Virus record (IMG/VR): IMGVR_UViG_3300032304_002568
Span: 1 to 62,662 of that record
Length of the DNA: 62,662 nt
DNA from: a virus
Strand: one strand, 5' to 3'
Of this stretch, positions 51,313 through 58,877 are shown piece after piece. Both the position numbers and the translations under genes were made by a program. Below the pieces are notes generated by a model. The model ran no database searches, was not told where the DNA came from, and saw only the letters and a list, made by a program, of their open reading frames with translations. The number at the start of each line of letters is the position of its first letter. Position 1 is the stretch's first letter.

Positions 51313-52146
51313 ATGGCACTTACAGACAACCTACAGGCTTTTTATAAACTCTCTGACCTCTCCGACTCCTCCGGCAACAACCGCACCCTTACAAATAACA
51401 ATGGCGTTTCATTTGCTGCTGGCAAAATTGGAAATGCTGCTGTTTTTAATGGAACAAATTGTTTATCGGTTGCTCCATTTAATATCGGGACATCATTTAC
51501 TATGGGTTGCTGGGTAAATTCAACACAGCTAAATAATTATGATGTGTTTCTCGCGCAATATGTAGGAGCGGGGTTTTACACAATGTCGGATGGAAGCGTT
51601 CAGTTTGGAGATATATCTACATGGAATGCAGCAAGTTCACCTAACGTTGTAACAGCAAACACGTGGCATCATATCGTATTGGTATCCAATGCTGGCAGTG
51701 GAACATTATACGTTGATGGGGTTGTTGTTGCTTCTGATAGTTCAAATACTTTAGACTTGAACAATAATAGCGATAACCCATTTGGTATCAATGGTGATCC
51801 AGCAGGTGGAGTGAGTTCTGTTGCAAGACAAATCGATGCGGTGGGCATCTGGAGCCGCGCATTGAATGATGCAGAAGTCGCCGAACTCTACAACAACGGA
51901 AATGGCTTGGAACTCAACCCGGCGAACTACCGTGGAGAGTGGGATAACTTCACCGACTACGGCCAAGACGATGTCGTCAGCGTCAGCGGCGTATACTGGA
52001 AGCTCACGGGCCTCGGTGGCTGGACAGTCGGCGGCGCGCCTGGTCTCGGCTACGGCTGGACTCTGCTCGCCCCAGCTCCCGTGGGCGGCAAGGTCAGTCT
52101 CTCAGGCCGGATCAGTCTCTCGGGTCGTGTGAAATTCGGGGTTTAG
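51313..52146 (+). CDS. Fibre protein with LamG-like (concanavalin) domain
   Basis: A 277-residue protein. Residues 1-205 have the LamG/concanavalin pattern: LQAFYKLSDLSDSSGNN, FNGTNCLSV, MGCWVNS, WHHIVLVSNAGSGTLYVDGV and IGIWSRALNDAEVAELYNNG-like end. After it, YRGEWDNFTDYGQDDVVSVS looks like a carbohydrate-binding CBM5/12-type segment. Probably binds surface sugars. Its base composition is more AT-rich than the flanks, and it starts without a GTTGAC box at normal spacing. Confidence 0.75.
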   Translation: MALTDNLQAFYKLSDLSDSSGNNRTLTNNNGVSFAAGKIGNAAVFNGTNCLSVAPFNIGTSFTMGCWVNSTQLNNYDVFLAQYVGAGFYTMSDGSVQFGDISTWNAASSPNVVTANTWHHIVLVSNAGSGTLYVDGVVVASDSSNTLDLNNNSDNPFGINGDPAGGVSSVARQIDAVGIWSRALNDAEVAELYNNGNGLELNPANYRGEWDNFTDYGQDDVVSVSGVYWKLTGLGGWTVGGAPGLGYGWTLLAPAPVGGKVSLSGRISLSGRVKFGV

Positions 52147-52149
52147 GCC

Positions 52150-52455
52150 ATGAGCTTCCCTACCGATCCGGTGGACTACCAAGTCCACACCGATGCTGGC
52201 CGCACTTGGGTCTTCATACCCGAGCGGCAGACCTGGCAAGTCTGCAAAGAGCCACCGATTCCGCACAAGTCGCAGCACATCAGCGGGCCAGACTCGATCA
52301 CGCCCGCTGAGATCGGGGCGGCGAGCCTCACACAGCTCGCGGCGGTGCTACAGCGCCTCATGGCGCTGGAAACCCGCCTGCCGCAGACTCCTATCTACGG
52401 CACGCACGCCCTCAAGGCGGTCGATGGCGTCCTAACCTTCGTCGCAGACTCATGA
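52150..52455 (+). CDS. Small fibre-associated protein
   Basis: A 101-residue protein: DAGRTWVFIPERQTWQV, SITPAEIGAASLTQLAAVLQ and the ending GTHALKAVDGVLTFVAD, which matches the end of the protein at 47728. Likely an end-of-fibre accessory. Confidence 0.55.
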   Translation: MSFPTDPVDYQVHTDAGRTWVFIPERQTWQVCKEPPIPHKSQHISGPDSITPAEIGAASLTQLAAVLQRLMALETRLPQTPIYGTHALKAVDGVLTFVADS

Positions 52456-52823
52456 AGGCGCTGCTCCTCATCCTCGCTCTCCTCGGCTCGACAGGCTGCG
52501 CGGTCACACCGCAAAGCCCCGAGCCATGGATGGCGAGGGAGCGCAACGCCTGCCTACCCACGGCCATCGCCATGTCGCAGGGGCTCAAACGCCAAGGCAT
52601 CACGGCGAAGGTCGTGCGCTACAGCTACCGGCTCCAGGGGCGTCTGCTCGGCCACGCCATCACCGCCTACCTCTACCCACCCGGAGCAAACACACTCTAC
52701 ACCTACGACTACGAAGGCTCGTGGCGCACGCGCGCCTACTGGGGCGACGACGCAGGCATAGCCCGTGCCGCCGAGTCCCTCCGTGGTCGCAACGCCCCGA
52801 TTCTCAGCTCCGAGGAACTCTAA
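52452..52823 (+). CDS. Predicted lipoprotein with possible Cys-His-Asp enzyme core
   Basis: A 123-residue protein with a signal peptide and lipobox LGSTGC (Cys16). The mature part has NACLPTA (Cys34), LLGHAITAY (His68) and YTYDYEG (Asp86), an order and spacing like papain/transglutaminase-type proteins. It opens the lysis cassette. Possible roles are a cell-surface peptidase or a superinfection factor. The enzyme idea is inference. Confidence 0.5.
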   Translation: MKALLLILALLGSTGCAVTPQSPEPWMARERNACLPTAIAMSQGLKRQGITAKVVRYSYRLQGRLLGHAITAYLYPPGANTLYTYDYEGSWRTRAYWGDDAGIARAAESLRGRNAPILSSEEL

Positions 52824-52824
52824 T

Positions 52825-53010
52825 ATGGACGAACATCAATTCAAAACACTCGCCACAGGCGTCGTCGGCGCGAGCACCAGCATAGGGGCCGCTCTCTACA
52901 GCCTCCTGCCGCAACTCGAAATGTGGATGCGCGTCGGCTCCGTCGTGATCGGCCTCGCTGTCGGCCTGCTCACGCTCGTCAAGCTCATCCGCGACTGGAA
53001 TCATCGATGA
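52825..53010 (+). CDS. Holin-like membrane protein 1
   Basis: The ATG at 52825 gives 61 residues with two hydrophobic stretches (about 11-28 and 37-54) and a charged C-terminus RDWNHR. Size and place before the endolysin suit a class II holin. Confidence 0.6.
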   Translation: MDEHQFKTLATGVVGASTSIGAALYSLLPQLEMWMRVGSVVIGLAVGLLTLVKLIRDWNHR

Positions 53011-53204
53011 GCCGACGCACGCGCCGCGCCATCTGGCAGAGCCTGCTCGCAGCCACAATAGCAGGCACGCTCAACTCCCTCGTCATCGTCCTCGCCGATC
53101 CGGCGATATTGACCGACCTACGCCGTCTCGCCCTCGCCGCCGCTGCCGGTGGGGCCATAGGACTCTGCGGCTACCTGCTCAAAAGCCCGCTCCTCCGGCC
53201 ATGA
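53007..53204 (+). CDS. Holin-like membrane protein 2
   Basis: The ATG at 53007 overlaps the previous stop. The 65-residue protein has two hydrophobic helices (about 13-30 and 40-58) and a basic N-terminus (MSRRTRR). It may be a second holin or an antiholin paired with the gene just upstream. Confidence 0.55.
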   Translation: MSRRTRRAIWQSLLAATIAGTLNSLVIVLADPAILTDLRRLALAAAAGGAIGLCGYLLKSPLLRP

Positions 53205-53719
53205 ACACCAACGCTAAACTCACCGCGCTCCTCGTCTTGCTCGCCTATCTCCTCATCGCCGCCTTCACAGGCTGCGCAAGCAAGAGGGTCGCCAGCCCGT
53301 CGGCTCCCGTCATCGGGGCCACGGCCAGCACCTTGGCCCGCGCCACCGCCGCCACCACCCGCGCCACCTCCACAGCCAAGCGCATCGCCGCGACCGCTCC
53401 CGCTCCCGTCCAAAAAGAAATCGCCACCCTCCAAAAAGACCTCACCGAAACCACCGAGGCTCTCACGCTCGCCAGCACACAGCTCGACACCCTCGCCGCC
53501 GCCGACTCCGCCCGCGAGGCTGAACTCCTCGTCACCACACTCGCTCTCACCAAGGCTACCACTAAGCTCACCCGCGCCTCCGCCGCCATCGCCCATCGCA
53601 ACCTCATCATCCTCGTCCTCGTCGCCTCCCTCGGCGGCACGCTCCTCTACATCTTCCGCGTCCCCGCAGGCCGCCTGCTCGCCTTCGCGCTACGCAAGCC
53701 GCTTGGCATCCCGCTATGA
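53201..53719 (+). CDS. Candidate unimolecular spanin
   Basis: A 172-residue protein with an N-terminal hydrophobic segment ending in AAFTGC (a lipobox, Cys25), a long Ala/Thr-rich coiled coil, and a transmembrane helix near residues 135-152 (IILVLVASLGGTLLYIF). A lipoprotein N-terminus combined with a C-terminal membrane helix is the layout of u-spanins, which link outer and inner membranes for the last lysis step. This would imply a host with two membranes. It sits between holins and endolysin. Confidence 0.55.
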   Translation: MNTNAKLTALLVLLAYLLIAAFTGCASKRVASPSAPVIGATASTLARATAATTRATSTAKRIAATAPAPVQKEIATLQKDLTETTEALTLASTQLDTLAAADSAREAELLVTTLALTKATTKLTRASAAIAHRNLIILVLVASLGGTLLYIFRVPAGRLLAFALRKPLGIPL

Positions 53720-54228
53720 TCCACAGACTCCTCTCCATCGCACAGGCCGAAATCGGCGTCCGCGAGCAAGGCGGCAACAACCGAGGGGCCAGAATCGTCA
53801 CCTACCAGCAAGCCACCGAGCTTCCGCCTGGAGCGTGGCCATGGTGCGCCGCGTTCGTGGATTTCACGATCGCTGAGTGGCTCCGCAGCCCAGGCGTCGT
53901 CGCATGGCTTGGGCTAGCAAGAGAGCCAGAAGAATGGCGACCAAAAACCGCCCGCGCCTACGGCCTCACCGAGTGGGCACGAGCGCGTCCTAAGACGACA
54001 ACTCTCCTCACCGAGCGTGACCAAGCCGAGCCAGGCGATCTCGTCACATTCGACTTTTCCCATGTCGGCATCGTCCTCGAAGACGATGGAAAAAATCTTG
54101 TCACCGTCGAGGGGAACACAAACGGGCGGGGGGATCGGGACAGTGAAAGCGGGGACGGCGTGTGGCGCAAAATCCGAACCAAAAGCCTCGCAAAAGATTT
54201 CATCCGCATCCACCCGCGCAAGGGGTAG
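53716..54228 (+). CDS. Endolysin, CHAP-type amidase/peptidase
   Basis: A 170-residue protein. The CHAP/NlpC-type centre is PWCAAFVDF (Cys44), FDFSHVGIVL (His116) and VEGNT (Glu132/Asn134), and the GDLVTFDFSHVGIV segment is typical. It would cut peptidoglycan to free virions. It has no signal peptide, so it needs the holin. It is the last gene of the lysis cassette; the 99-nt gap that follows has no clear terminator. Confidence 0.85.
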   Translation: MIHRLLSIAQAEIGVREQGGNNRGARIVTYQQATELPPGAWPWCAAFVDFTIAEWLRSPGVVAWLGLAREPEEWRPKTARAYGLTEWARARPKTTTLLTERDQAEPGDLVTFDFSHVGIVLEDDGKNLVTVEGNTNGRGDRDSESGDGVWRKIRTKSLAKDFIRIHPRKG

Positions 54229-54327
54229 AAAAAATTCCAAAAACTTTCTCTTGACACCCGCAGAGGCCGATAAAATCAGGGATTCACGGCGGATCTGTGG
54301 TATATTCTGTGATATCGTGAATGTCTC

Positions 54328-54672
54328 CTATCCAGCCCTTCGGTAGCGATCCTTCCCAGCCGTTGAGGACAAAGTGGCGGAACTCGCGGATGGACTGATA
54401 GTCCCTGCACCAACACTCGAAGGGGCCGCTGGAGTCTTCTTCTTGGTGCTCGATGCTTTTCCCGCCGGCTCGTGAGGGCCATCCGCAGCCTCCTCGCGCT
54501 CGATCCGCGCCTTGAACTCAAGCAATGCCTGCTGCACCACCAGGCTGAAGCTGGATTTCATTGTAGGATCTCCTGTAGAGCGCTTCGCGTAATTCTTCGC
54601 CCAGGAGTCCAAATCGGGCGGAAGCGACACACCTGTCACAACGCTTTTTTGTCCGGGTAGTTTCTTTTTCAT
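54328..54672 (-). CDS. Ribbon-helix-helix-like regulator on the reverse strand
   Basis: I chose the ATG at 54672 (MKKKLPGQKSVVTGVSLPPD), giving 114 residues; an upstream Cys-rich extension to 54720 is open but unlikely. Residues 10-55 (GVSLPPDLDSWAKNYA, then FSLVVQQALLEFK) look like a ribbon-helix-helix DNA-binding domain; the rest is a disordered Ala/Ser/Lys tail. It is divergent from another such protein at 54847, so this may be the lysogeny control region. Confidence 0.55.
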   Translation of the reverse strand: MKKKLPGQKSVVTGVSLPPDLDSWAKNYAKRSTGDPTMKSSFSLVVQQALLEFKARIEREEAADGPHEPAGKASSTKKKTPAAPSSVGAGTISPSASSATLSSTAGKDRYRRAG

Positions 54673-54772
54673 TTGCTGTAAACAATAGCAGCAATGGCAG
54701 CGGTGGCAACATGGGGTCATCCCCCCATAGCCCGCAAACCCTCTCCCAGAGCCGATGTCAAGTAAAAAAGCG

Positions 54773-54799
54773 CACTAAAAAACTTTTTTATTTTTAGTG
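54773..54799. promoter_or_regulatory. AT-rich inverted repeat between divergent regulators
   Basis: CACTAAAAA (54773-54781) and TTTTTAGTG (54791-54799) are perfect inverted arms around a 9-nt AT-rich loop. It lies between the two divergent ribbon-helix-helix genes, so it may be an operator or a terminator. The two genes' promoters must lie in this 174-nt gap, but no clear -35/-10 pair is visible. Confidence 0.45.
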
Positions 54800-54846
54800 T
54801 TGAAATCACTTTCAGCGATGAAATGATTGTCAGCGTCAAATTTCCA

Positions 54847-55002
54847 ATGAACTACAAAGCACTGAATGTCTCGCTCCCCGTGGAGCTTCACAACTGGGTC
54901 AAAAGCCGCTGCAAAAACGGCGGCATCGAAGTCCCCGTGAGCCGCGTCGTCGCCCACGCCCTTCAGGAACTCAAAAACAAAGAGGAGCGAAAAAAGAAGT
55001 AA
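54847..55002 (+). CDS. Small ribbon-helix-helix-like protein
   Basis: A 51-residue protein: MNYKALNVSLPVELHNWVKS followed by a CKNGG loop and VPVSRVVAHALQELKNK. The strand-helix-helix layout is that of Arc/MetJ-type DNA-binding dimers. Its TAA overlaps the next ATG by one base (TAATG), so it is probably translated with the excisionase-like gene. Divergent from 54672, to which it is similar in layout. Confidence 0.6.
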   Translation: MNYKALNVSLPVELHNWVKSRCKNGGIEVPVSRVVAHALQELKNKEERKKK

Positions 55003-55259
55003 TGAAATACTCTGTCATCATGGCCGAGCGGCGTGGAGCCGTGGGAGTCGAGGATGCCGAGCGCATCGTCGGCGGCGGGCAGATGCTCGCGCTCATGCGG
55101 CGGGCAGGCTGGCTCTCCCCGAGAGTCACGGGCAACCGACTCACCCTTTTCGACTACGACGAGTGCCTTGGGGCGTGGAAGCGCGTGGTCTTGGAAGGGA
55201 TGGAGGCGCTTCGCTGCGCCGCCCGAACAAAAGCTCAATCTCGGAGTCCGAAGGGATAA
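55002..55259 (+). CDS. Excisionase-like small DNA-binding protein
   Basis: An 85-residue basic protein with a winged-helix-like core: GGGQMLALMRRAGWLSPRVT then NRLTLFDYDECLGAWKRV. This pattern resembles small excisionases (helix-turn-helix followed by a wing). It converges on the integrase gene and overlaps its 3' end by 119 nt, so the two cannot both be read freely. Assigned by place and pattern. Confidence 0.5.
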   Translation: MKYSVIMAERRGAVGVEDAERIVGGGQMLALMRRAGWLSPRVTGNRLTLFDYDECLGAWKRVVLEGMEALRCAARTKAQSRSPKG

Positions 55260-56280
55260 GTCTCGCGTAATGTCTCTCCACGACTCTTACATCATCTCCC
55301 ATCCACTGCGCGATCTTGAAGATCGAGCATCCGGCACTGGCGAGGAGGCTCGCGAAGGTGTGCCGCATCACATGGGGCGTCACCCACGGGCAGCCCTTCT
55401 CCTCCATATACTCCTTGAAGGGGCGGGTGAAGTCGTAGCGGTAGAGGCTGCGTCCCTTTTCCACATCGGGGGCGATCATGTAGGGTTTGTGAAGCCCGAA
55501 TTTTTGCAAGAAGCCTTTGAACTCTCCCGTGAGGGGGATCGTTCGCTCCTCCTTGTCCTTGAAGTCGATTCCCGCGTGTTTGCGCAGGTGGAGCAGTCCC
55601 GCCTTCAAGTCGAACCAGTCGGCCTTGGACTCCACAATTTCATTAAACCGCAAACCGGCATGAAACCCACAAAACAAAACATACTTCAGTTCTTCCCTGG
55701 GGCACTCAAGGATCAGGCTGTCGCGCAGTTCGGGCTCGCAGAATTTCTTTCGCACGCCCGGCTTCGGAGCCTTGATCTTTTGGGTGCTTCGTCTTTCGGT
55801 CAGCGGGGTAACGGGGTTGGAAGCGCAGGTGCGCTTCACCTCCTTGCACCAGTTGAAAAATCCTTGAATGGTCATGAGGTTCCCGTAGGCCGTGCTTCGG
55901 GCAACCTGCGTGCAGCGAAAATCGTGGTAGGCCCGAATGCGATCGGTCGTCACTTGGGAAGGCTCCACGCGCCCCGTCCATTTCGCCCACTGCTTCAAGA
56001 CAGGCCCCTTCGCGTCCAGCGAGGCTGCCGTCCACTTCGCGCTCGACTCGCAAAAGCGGATATAATCGAGAACGGCAAACTCCAACCACTCGCCGTCGCT
56101 CAGAGCCTCGGCGTTGGTGAGGGCCGAAATCGCTTGAACCGCCTTGAAGGGGTCTCCCGTCTCCAGAGACACGAAATTTCTCTTCCCGTTAATCTGGCGG
56201 GCATACCAATAAGTGGTGCCCCGAAGGTAGAGTCCTTTGACTTTGAGGGCAGGAGAGGGGGCGCGGGGCGGGGTTTTCAT
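55141..56280 (-). CDS. int: Tyrosine integrase
   Basis: A 379-residue recombinase. Residues 60-160 form the SAM-like core-binding domain; the catalytic domain has HAGLRFNEI (Arg211), Lys near 241, TPHVMRHTFAS (His303, Arg306) and VERHYARL (Tyr338). The usual LGH box reads MGDD, so the second His is replaced. Its start lies 88 nt from the tRNA-Val half site. It would integrate the phage into a tRNA-Val gene. The C-terminal 30 residues (Pro/Arg-rich) are unusual. Confidence 0.93.
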   Translation of the reverse strand: MKTPPRAPSPALKVKGLYLRGTTYWYARQINGKRNFVSLETGDPFKAVQAISALTNAEALSDGEWLEFAVLDYIRFCESSAKWTAASLDAKGPVLKQWAKWTGRVEPSQVTTDRIRAYHDFRCTQVARSTAYGNLMTIQGFFNWCKEVKRTCASNPVTPLTERRSTQKIKAPKPGVRKKFCEPELRDSLILECPREELKYVLFCGFHAGLRFNEIVESKADWFDLKAGLLHLRKHAGIDFKDKEERTIPLTGEFKGFLQKFGLHKPYMIAPDVEKGRSLYRYDFTRPFKEYMEEKGCPWVTPHVMRHTFASLLASAGCSIFKIAQWMGDDVRVVERHYARLIPSDSEIELLFGRRSEAPPSLPRPRASTPQGTRRSRKG

Positions 56281-56367
56281 AGAAGTGTTACAATTTCATT
56301 GTCACACTTCACTGTCACACTTTCAAGTTCTGTATGGAGCCGTATGGGGCTACATGGGCTTGAAGAG

Positions 56368-56412
56368 TGGTGCGCGATGGCAGGTTCGAACTGCCGACCC
56401 CTACCGTGTCAA
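56368..56412 (-). other. Putative attP core: 3' half of tRNA-Val (GAC)
   Basis: On the reverse strand the sequence gives an anticodon loop TTGACAC (anticodon GAC at 56408-56410), the 3' anticodon-stem strand GGTAG, variable loop, T stem and loop GGCAG-TTCGAAC-CTGCC, the acceptor strand ATCGCGC, A and CCA. No 5' half follows, so it is not a full tRNA gene. Integrases often use such tRNA 3' ends as attachment sites and restore the host tRNA on insertion. Phage genes on both sides suggest attP rather than attL/attR. Confidence 0.75.
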
Positions 56413-56468
56413 GATTGGGATTCATTAGGGAATGTAACACTTTTTTGTAACACTACGGGAGGCGGGTT

Positions 56469-57569
56469 ATGAGTGTGGATGACGAGTATCACGCTCATAA
56501 GCGCCGGCAGGAGGCTTTGTATGTGCTGGCCTTTGATGAGTTCGAGAAAAATCTCACCCCCGCTCAGCGTAGGACGCTGGGTTCGGCGGCGGTGCCGGAT
56601 GTCGAGGATCCTCGGTCGCATAGCTCGCGGCGTGTGTCGCTGGGCGTGTTGACGGATGCGGCGGAGCGCGTGTCGGCCTCCTACTCCCCTAATGTCACCG
56701 AGGCTCTGGATGGGACTCTGGATAATCCCTCGCACGAGTTGTTGGCCGAGGTGCTGGGCATTCCTCTGAATGTGGTGATGGGGGCTGTGCTGGAGGAGTT
56801 GAATCCAACGCCAGAACTTTTGGCTGAGAGTCTGGGAGTATCGCTGGATGTGGCGCAGAGGATTTTCGATTGGCACAACGCAGCGGCTGCACGCAATGCA
56901 GAGAGAATTAGGATGCGGGCGATTGTTCGCATCGCGGGGGTTTTTCTCGACTGCGCCAATACGAAGCTGGCGGCGGCTGGGCTTACCTTTGCGGGTGGTC
57001 TTGCTCTCCAATACGGGCTCGGTTCGATCCAGGATTACGCAACGAGCATCGATGTGTCGCGGTCGGCGATTACTAAGAATGTGAAGTTCTGGCAAAGCGA
57101 ACTGGATTTGCCTGAGCGATTGGCCCCAGAGCTGCGCCATCTTTCGGATCAGCATTATCTGGTCGTTCAAAAACTGGCTTTCCCGAGCGAGCAGGGGTCC
57201 ATTTTGGGTCGTGGCATTCTGGCTTGGCACTATCGGGCTGCGGCGCGGAAGGCTGAGAAAATCAAGGTGCGGGCGATCGAGCGGATCGTAGGGGGATTTC
57301 TTGATTGTGCGAACTCGAAGCTTACGGCGGCTGGTCTGGCTTATGCGGCGGATCTGGCTCTCACAGCGGGGCTGGGGACGATGCAGGATTACGCACTGAA
57401 GATCGCAGTTTCGCGGGCTGCGATCAGCAAAAATGCAAAGTTTTGGCAGCGCGAATTGGGCCTGCCTGCGGCGTCCAATATGCGGGCTGCCGAAAAATGT
57501 CGCGCCTACAGCGAGGCTCAAAAAGCCAAGCACTGGCGCAACCGAAAATTCACCTTAGTCGAGGTGTAA
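56469..57569 (+). CDS. Tandem helix-turn-helix protein
   Basis: A 366-residue protein after a GGGAGGCGGG site. It has an internal duplication: FLDCANTKLAAAGLTFAGGL and then GSIQDYATSIDVSRSAITKN (residues about 155-205) match FLDCANSKLTAAGLAYAADL and then GTMQDYALKIAVSRAAISKN (about 277-327). Each copy has a helix-turn-helix and ends (V/A)KFWQ(S/R)EL. Two HTHs in one chain could bind a two-site operator or an origin. A replication or regulatory role is likely, but a small-terminase role cannot be excluded. First gene of the replication module. Confidence 0.55.
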   Translation: MSVDDEYHAHKRRQEALYVLAFDEFEKNLTPAQRRTLGSAAVPDVEDPRSHSSRRVSLGVLTDAAERVSASYSPNVTEALDGTLDNPSHELLAEVLGIPLNVVMGAVLEELNPTPELLAESLGVSLDVAQRIFDWHNAAAARNAERIRMRAIVRIAGVFLDCANTKLAAAGLTFAGGLALQYGLGSIQDYATSIDVSRSAITKNVKFWQSELDLPERLAPELRHLSDQHYLVVQKLAFPSEQGSILGRGILAWHYRAAARKAEKIKVRAIERIVGGFLDCANSKLTAAGLAYAADLALTAGLGTMQDYALKIAVSRAAISKNAKFWQRELGLPAASNMRAAEKCRAYSEAQKAKHWRNRKFTLVEV

Positions 57570-57577
57570 AACAAAAA

Positions 57578-57754
57578 ATGAAAACCATAACAAAAGAACA
57601 GGCAAAGGCCGAGGGCTACCGTCCCCTAACGACGGCATACACGCTCCCTCAAGAGGAGTGGATGATTAACAACATCGTCGCTGATCTGCAGCGCGCAAAT
57701 ATCAACTTCGTCTTCGTGGCGGAATCAACAGGTGTGGAGGTCTGGAAACAATGA
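57578..57754 (+). CDS. Small hypothetical protein, 58 residues
   Basis: The ATG at 57578 gives MKTITKEQAKAEGYRPLTTA, then VADLQRANINFVFVAESTGV. It overlaps the next gene by 4 nt. It looks like a small alpha/beta protein; unknown role in the replication operon. Confidence 0.55.
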   Translation: MKTITKEQAKAEGYRPLTTAYTLPQEEWMINNIVADLQRANINFVFVAESTGVEVWKQ

Positions 57755-58440
57755 GCAATCAAGAAGAGGGATTGGATTTGTGGGAGCTGACGCTCTCGGT
57801 TTCTGGCGGCGGCAAGGAAGTGGAGGACGGGGCGAAGGCTCGCTGGACTCCGACGGGGCTGGACTTGCCGGAGACGACGACACTGGAAAATATCAAGGAA
57901 ATCCTCACGGCTTTTAAGGCTTGGGATACGGCGGGCGCGGTGGCGCTGGCGGATCTTTTTAGCTTCGTTCGCAGTAACGGCTGGGAGCGTGAGGTGGAGG
58001 CGATGCTGGCGCAGATGGAGTTTGATTTGGCTTTGGTGAAACGGGCGCGGGCGGTGAGCGATGTGCCGAGAGGGCTGCGGCATCCGAAGCTGACGGCGGA
58101 GCATTATTTCGTGGTCGCAGGGCTGGAGTATGATTGGCAGGCGCATTGGCTGGCGAAGGCGGTGAAGCACAAGATGACGGGGCTTGTGCTCAAGCGTTCC
58201 ATTGAGGCCAAGCGGGTGCTGACGAAGGAAGAGATCGAGATGATGAGCGGCCAGGGAAGCGGCATCCTGAACTATCACGGCGTGCTGAACCGCTGGGAGC
58301 GTTGGGAGAAGAAGGTGGGTGGTGAGGAAGGCATCCTCTCATGGCCGCCAGAGACGCTGGAACGCTGGGTCGAGGATGTGGCTCCCATCGCGAAGCTGCA
58401 TGATAAAGCTGTGGCGAAGCTGAAGGAGGCATCGAAATGA
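57751..58440 (+). CDS. Hypothetical replication-module protein
   Basis: A 229-residue protein, acidic at the N-terminus and helical afterwards. Residues 90-135 (VKRARAVSDVPRGLRHPKLT, then AEHYFVVAGL) are like a segment of the tandem-HTH protein (LAPELRHLSDQHYLVVQKLA), which hints at a shared domain. It may be a DNA-binding or decision protein; no family known. Confidence 0.5.
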   Translation: MSNQEEGLDLWELTLSVSGGGKEVEDGAKARWTPTGLDLPETTTLENIKEILTAFKAWDTAGAVALADLFSFVRSNGWEREVEAMLAQMEFDLALVKRARAVSDVPRGLRHPKLTAEHYFVVAGLEYDWQAHWLAKAVKHKMTGLVLKRSIEAKRVLTKEEIEMMSGQGSGILNYHGVLNRWERWEKKVGGEEGILSWPPETLERWVEDVAPIAKLHDKAVAKLKEASK

Positions 58441-58859
58441 GCGTGCGATTTGTGGTGGATGCGGATGGTGAGGAAGTGATCGAGCATCGTGATTCAAGAA
58501 TCCTCGGAGATATGGAGGATATTTTGTTGGAGGCATTGGATTTTTCCTCCACAGGGCGCGAGGAGACGGCGGCGAAGGCTGCGGTGTTGACTGAGCGCGG
58601 GTCGCATGTGTCGGGCTTCGTATTGAGGCCCGACGATGGAGTTTCGGATGTGGCGATTGTTTGCAATGGCTGCACTCGGAGGCTCTCGCCTGCGGAGATG
58701 CAGTGGCTCATGCACGAGTCGCACTCGCCAATCACGATGGATGTGGCTGGGCTTCTGGAAGAGAACCGGAGACTGGCTCGCAGGCTGGATGAGATGACAT
58801 CGACCAACATGCTGCAGCAGGCGGTGGTGCGCGAGCTGCGGGCAAAACTTAAAAAATAG
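58437..58859 (+). CDS. Hypothetical replication-module protein
   Basis: A 140-residue protein: a beta-rich N-terminal half and a C-terminal coiled coil (LLEENRRLARRLDEM, then VVRELRAKLKK). It overlaps the previous stop by 4 nt and directly precedes the primase. Function unknown. Confidence 0.5.
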   Translation: MSVRFVVDADGEEVIEHRDSRILGDMEDILLEALDFSSTGREETAAKAAVLTERGSHVSGFVLRPDDGVSDVAIVCNGCTRRLSPAEMQWLMHESHSPITMDVAGLLEENRRLARRLDEMTSTNMLQQAVVRELRAKLKK

Positions 58860-58877
58860 AGAGGCTAAAAAAAACCT

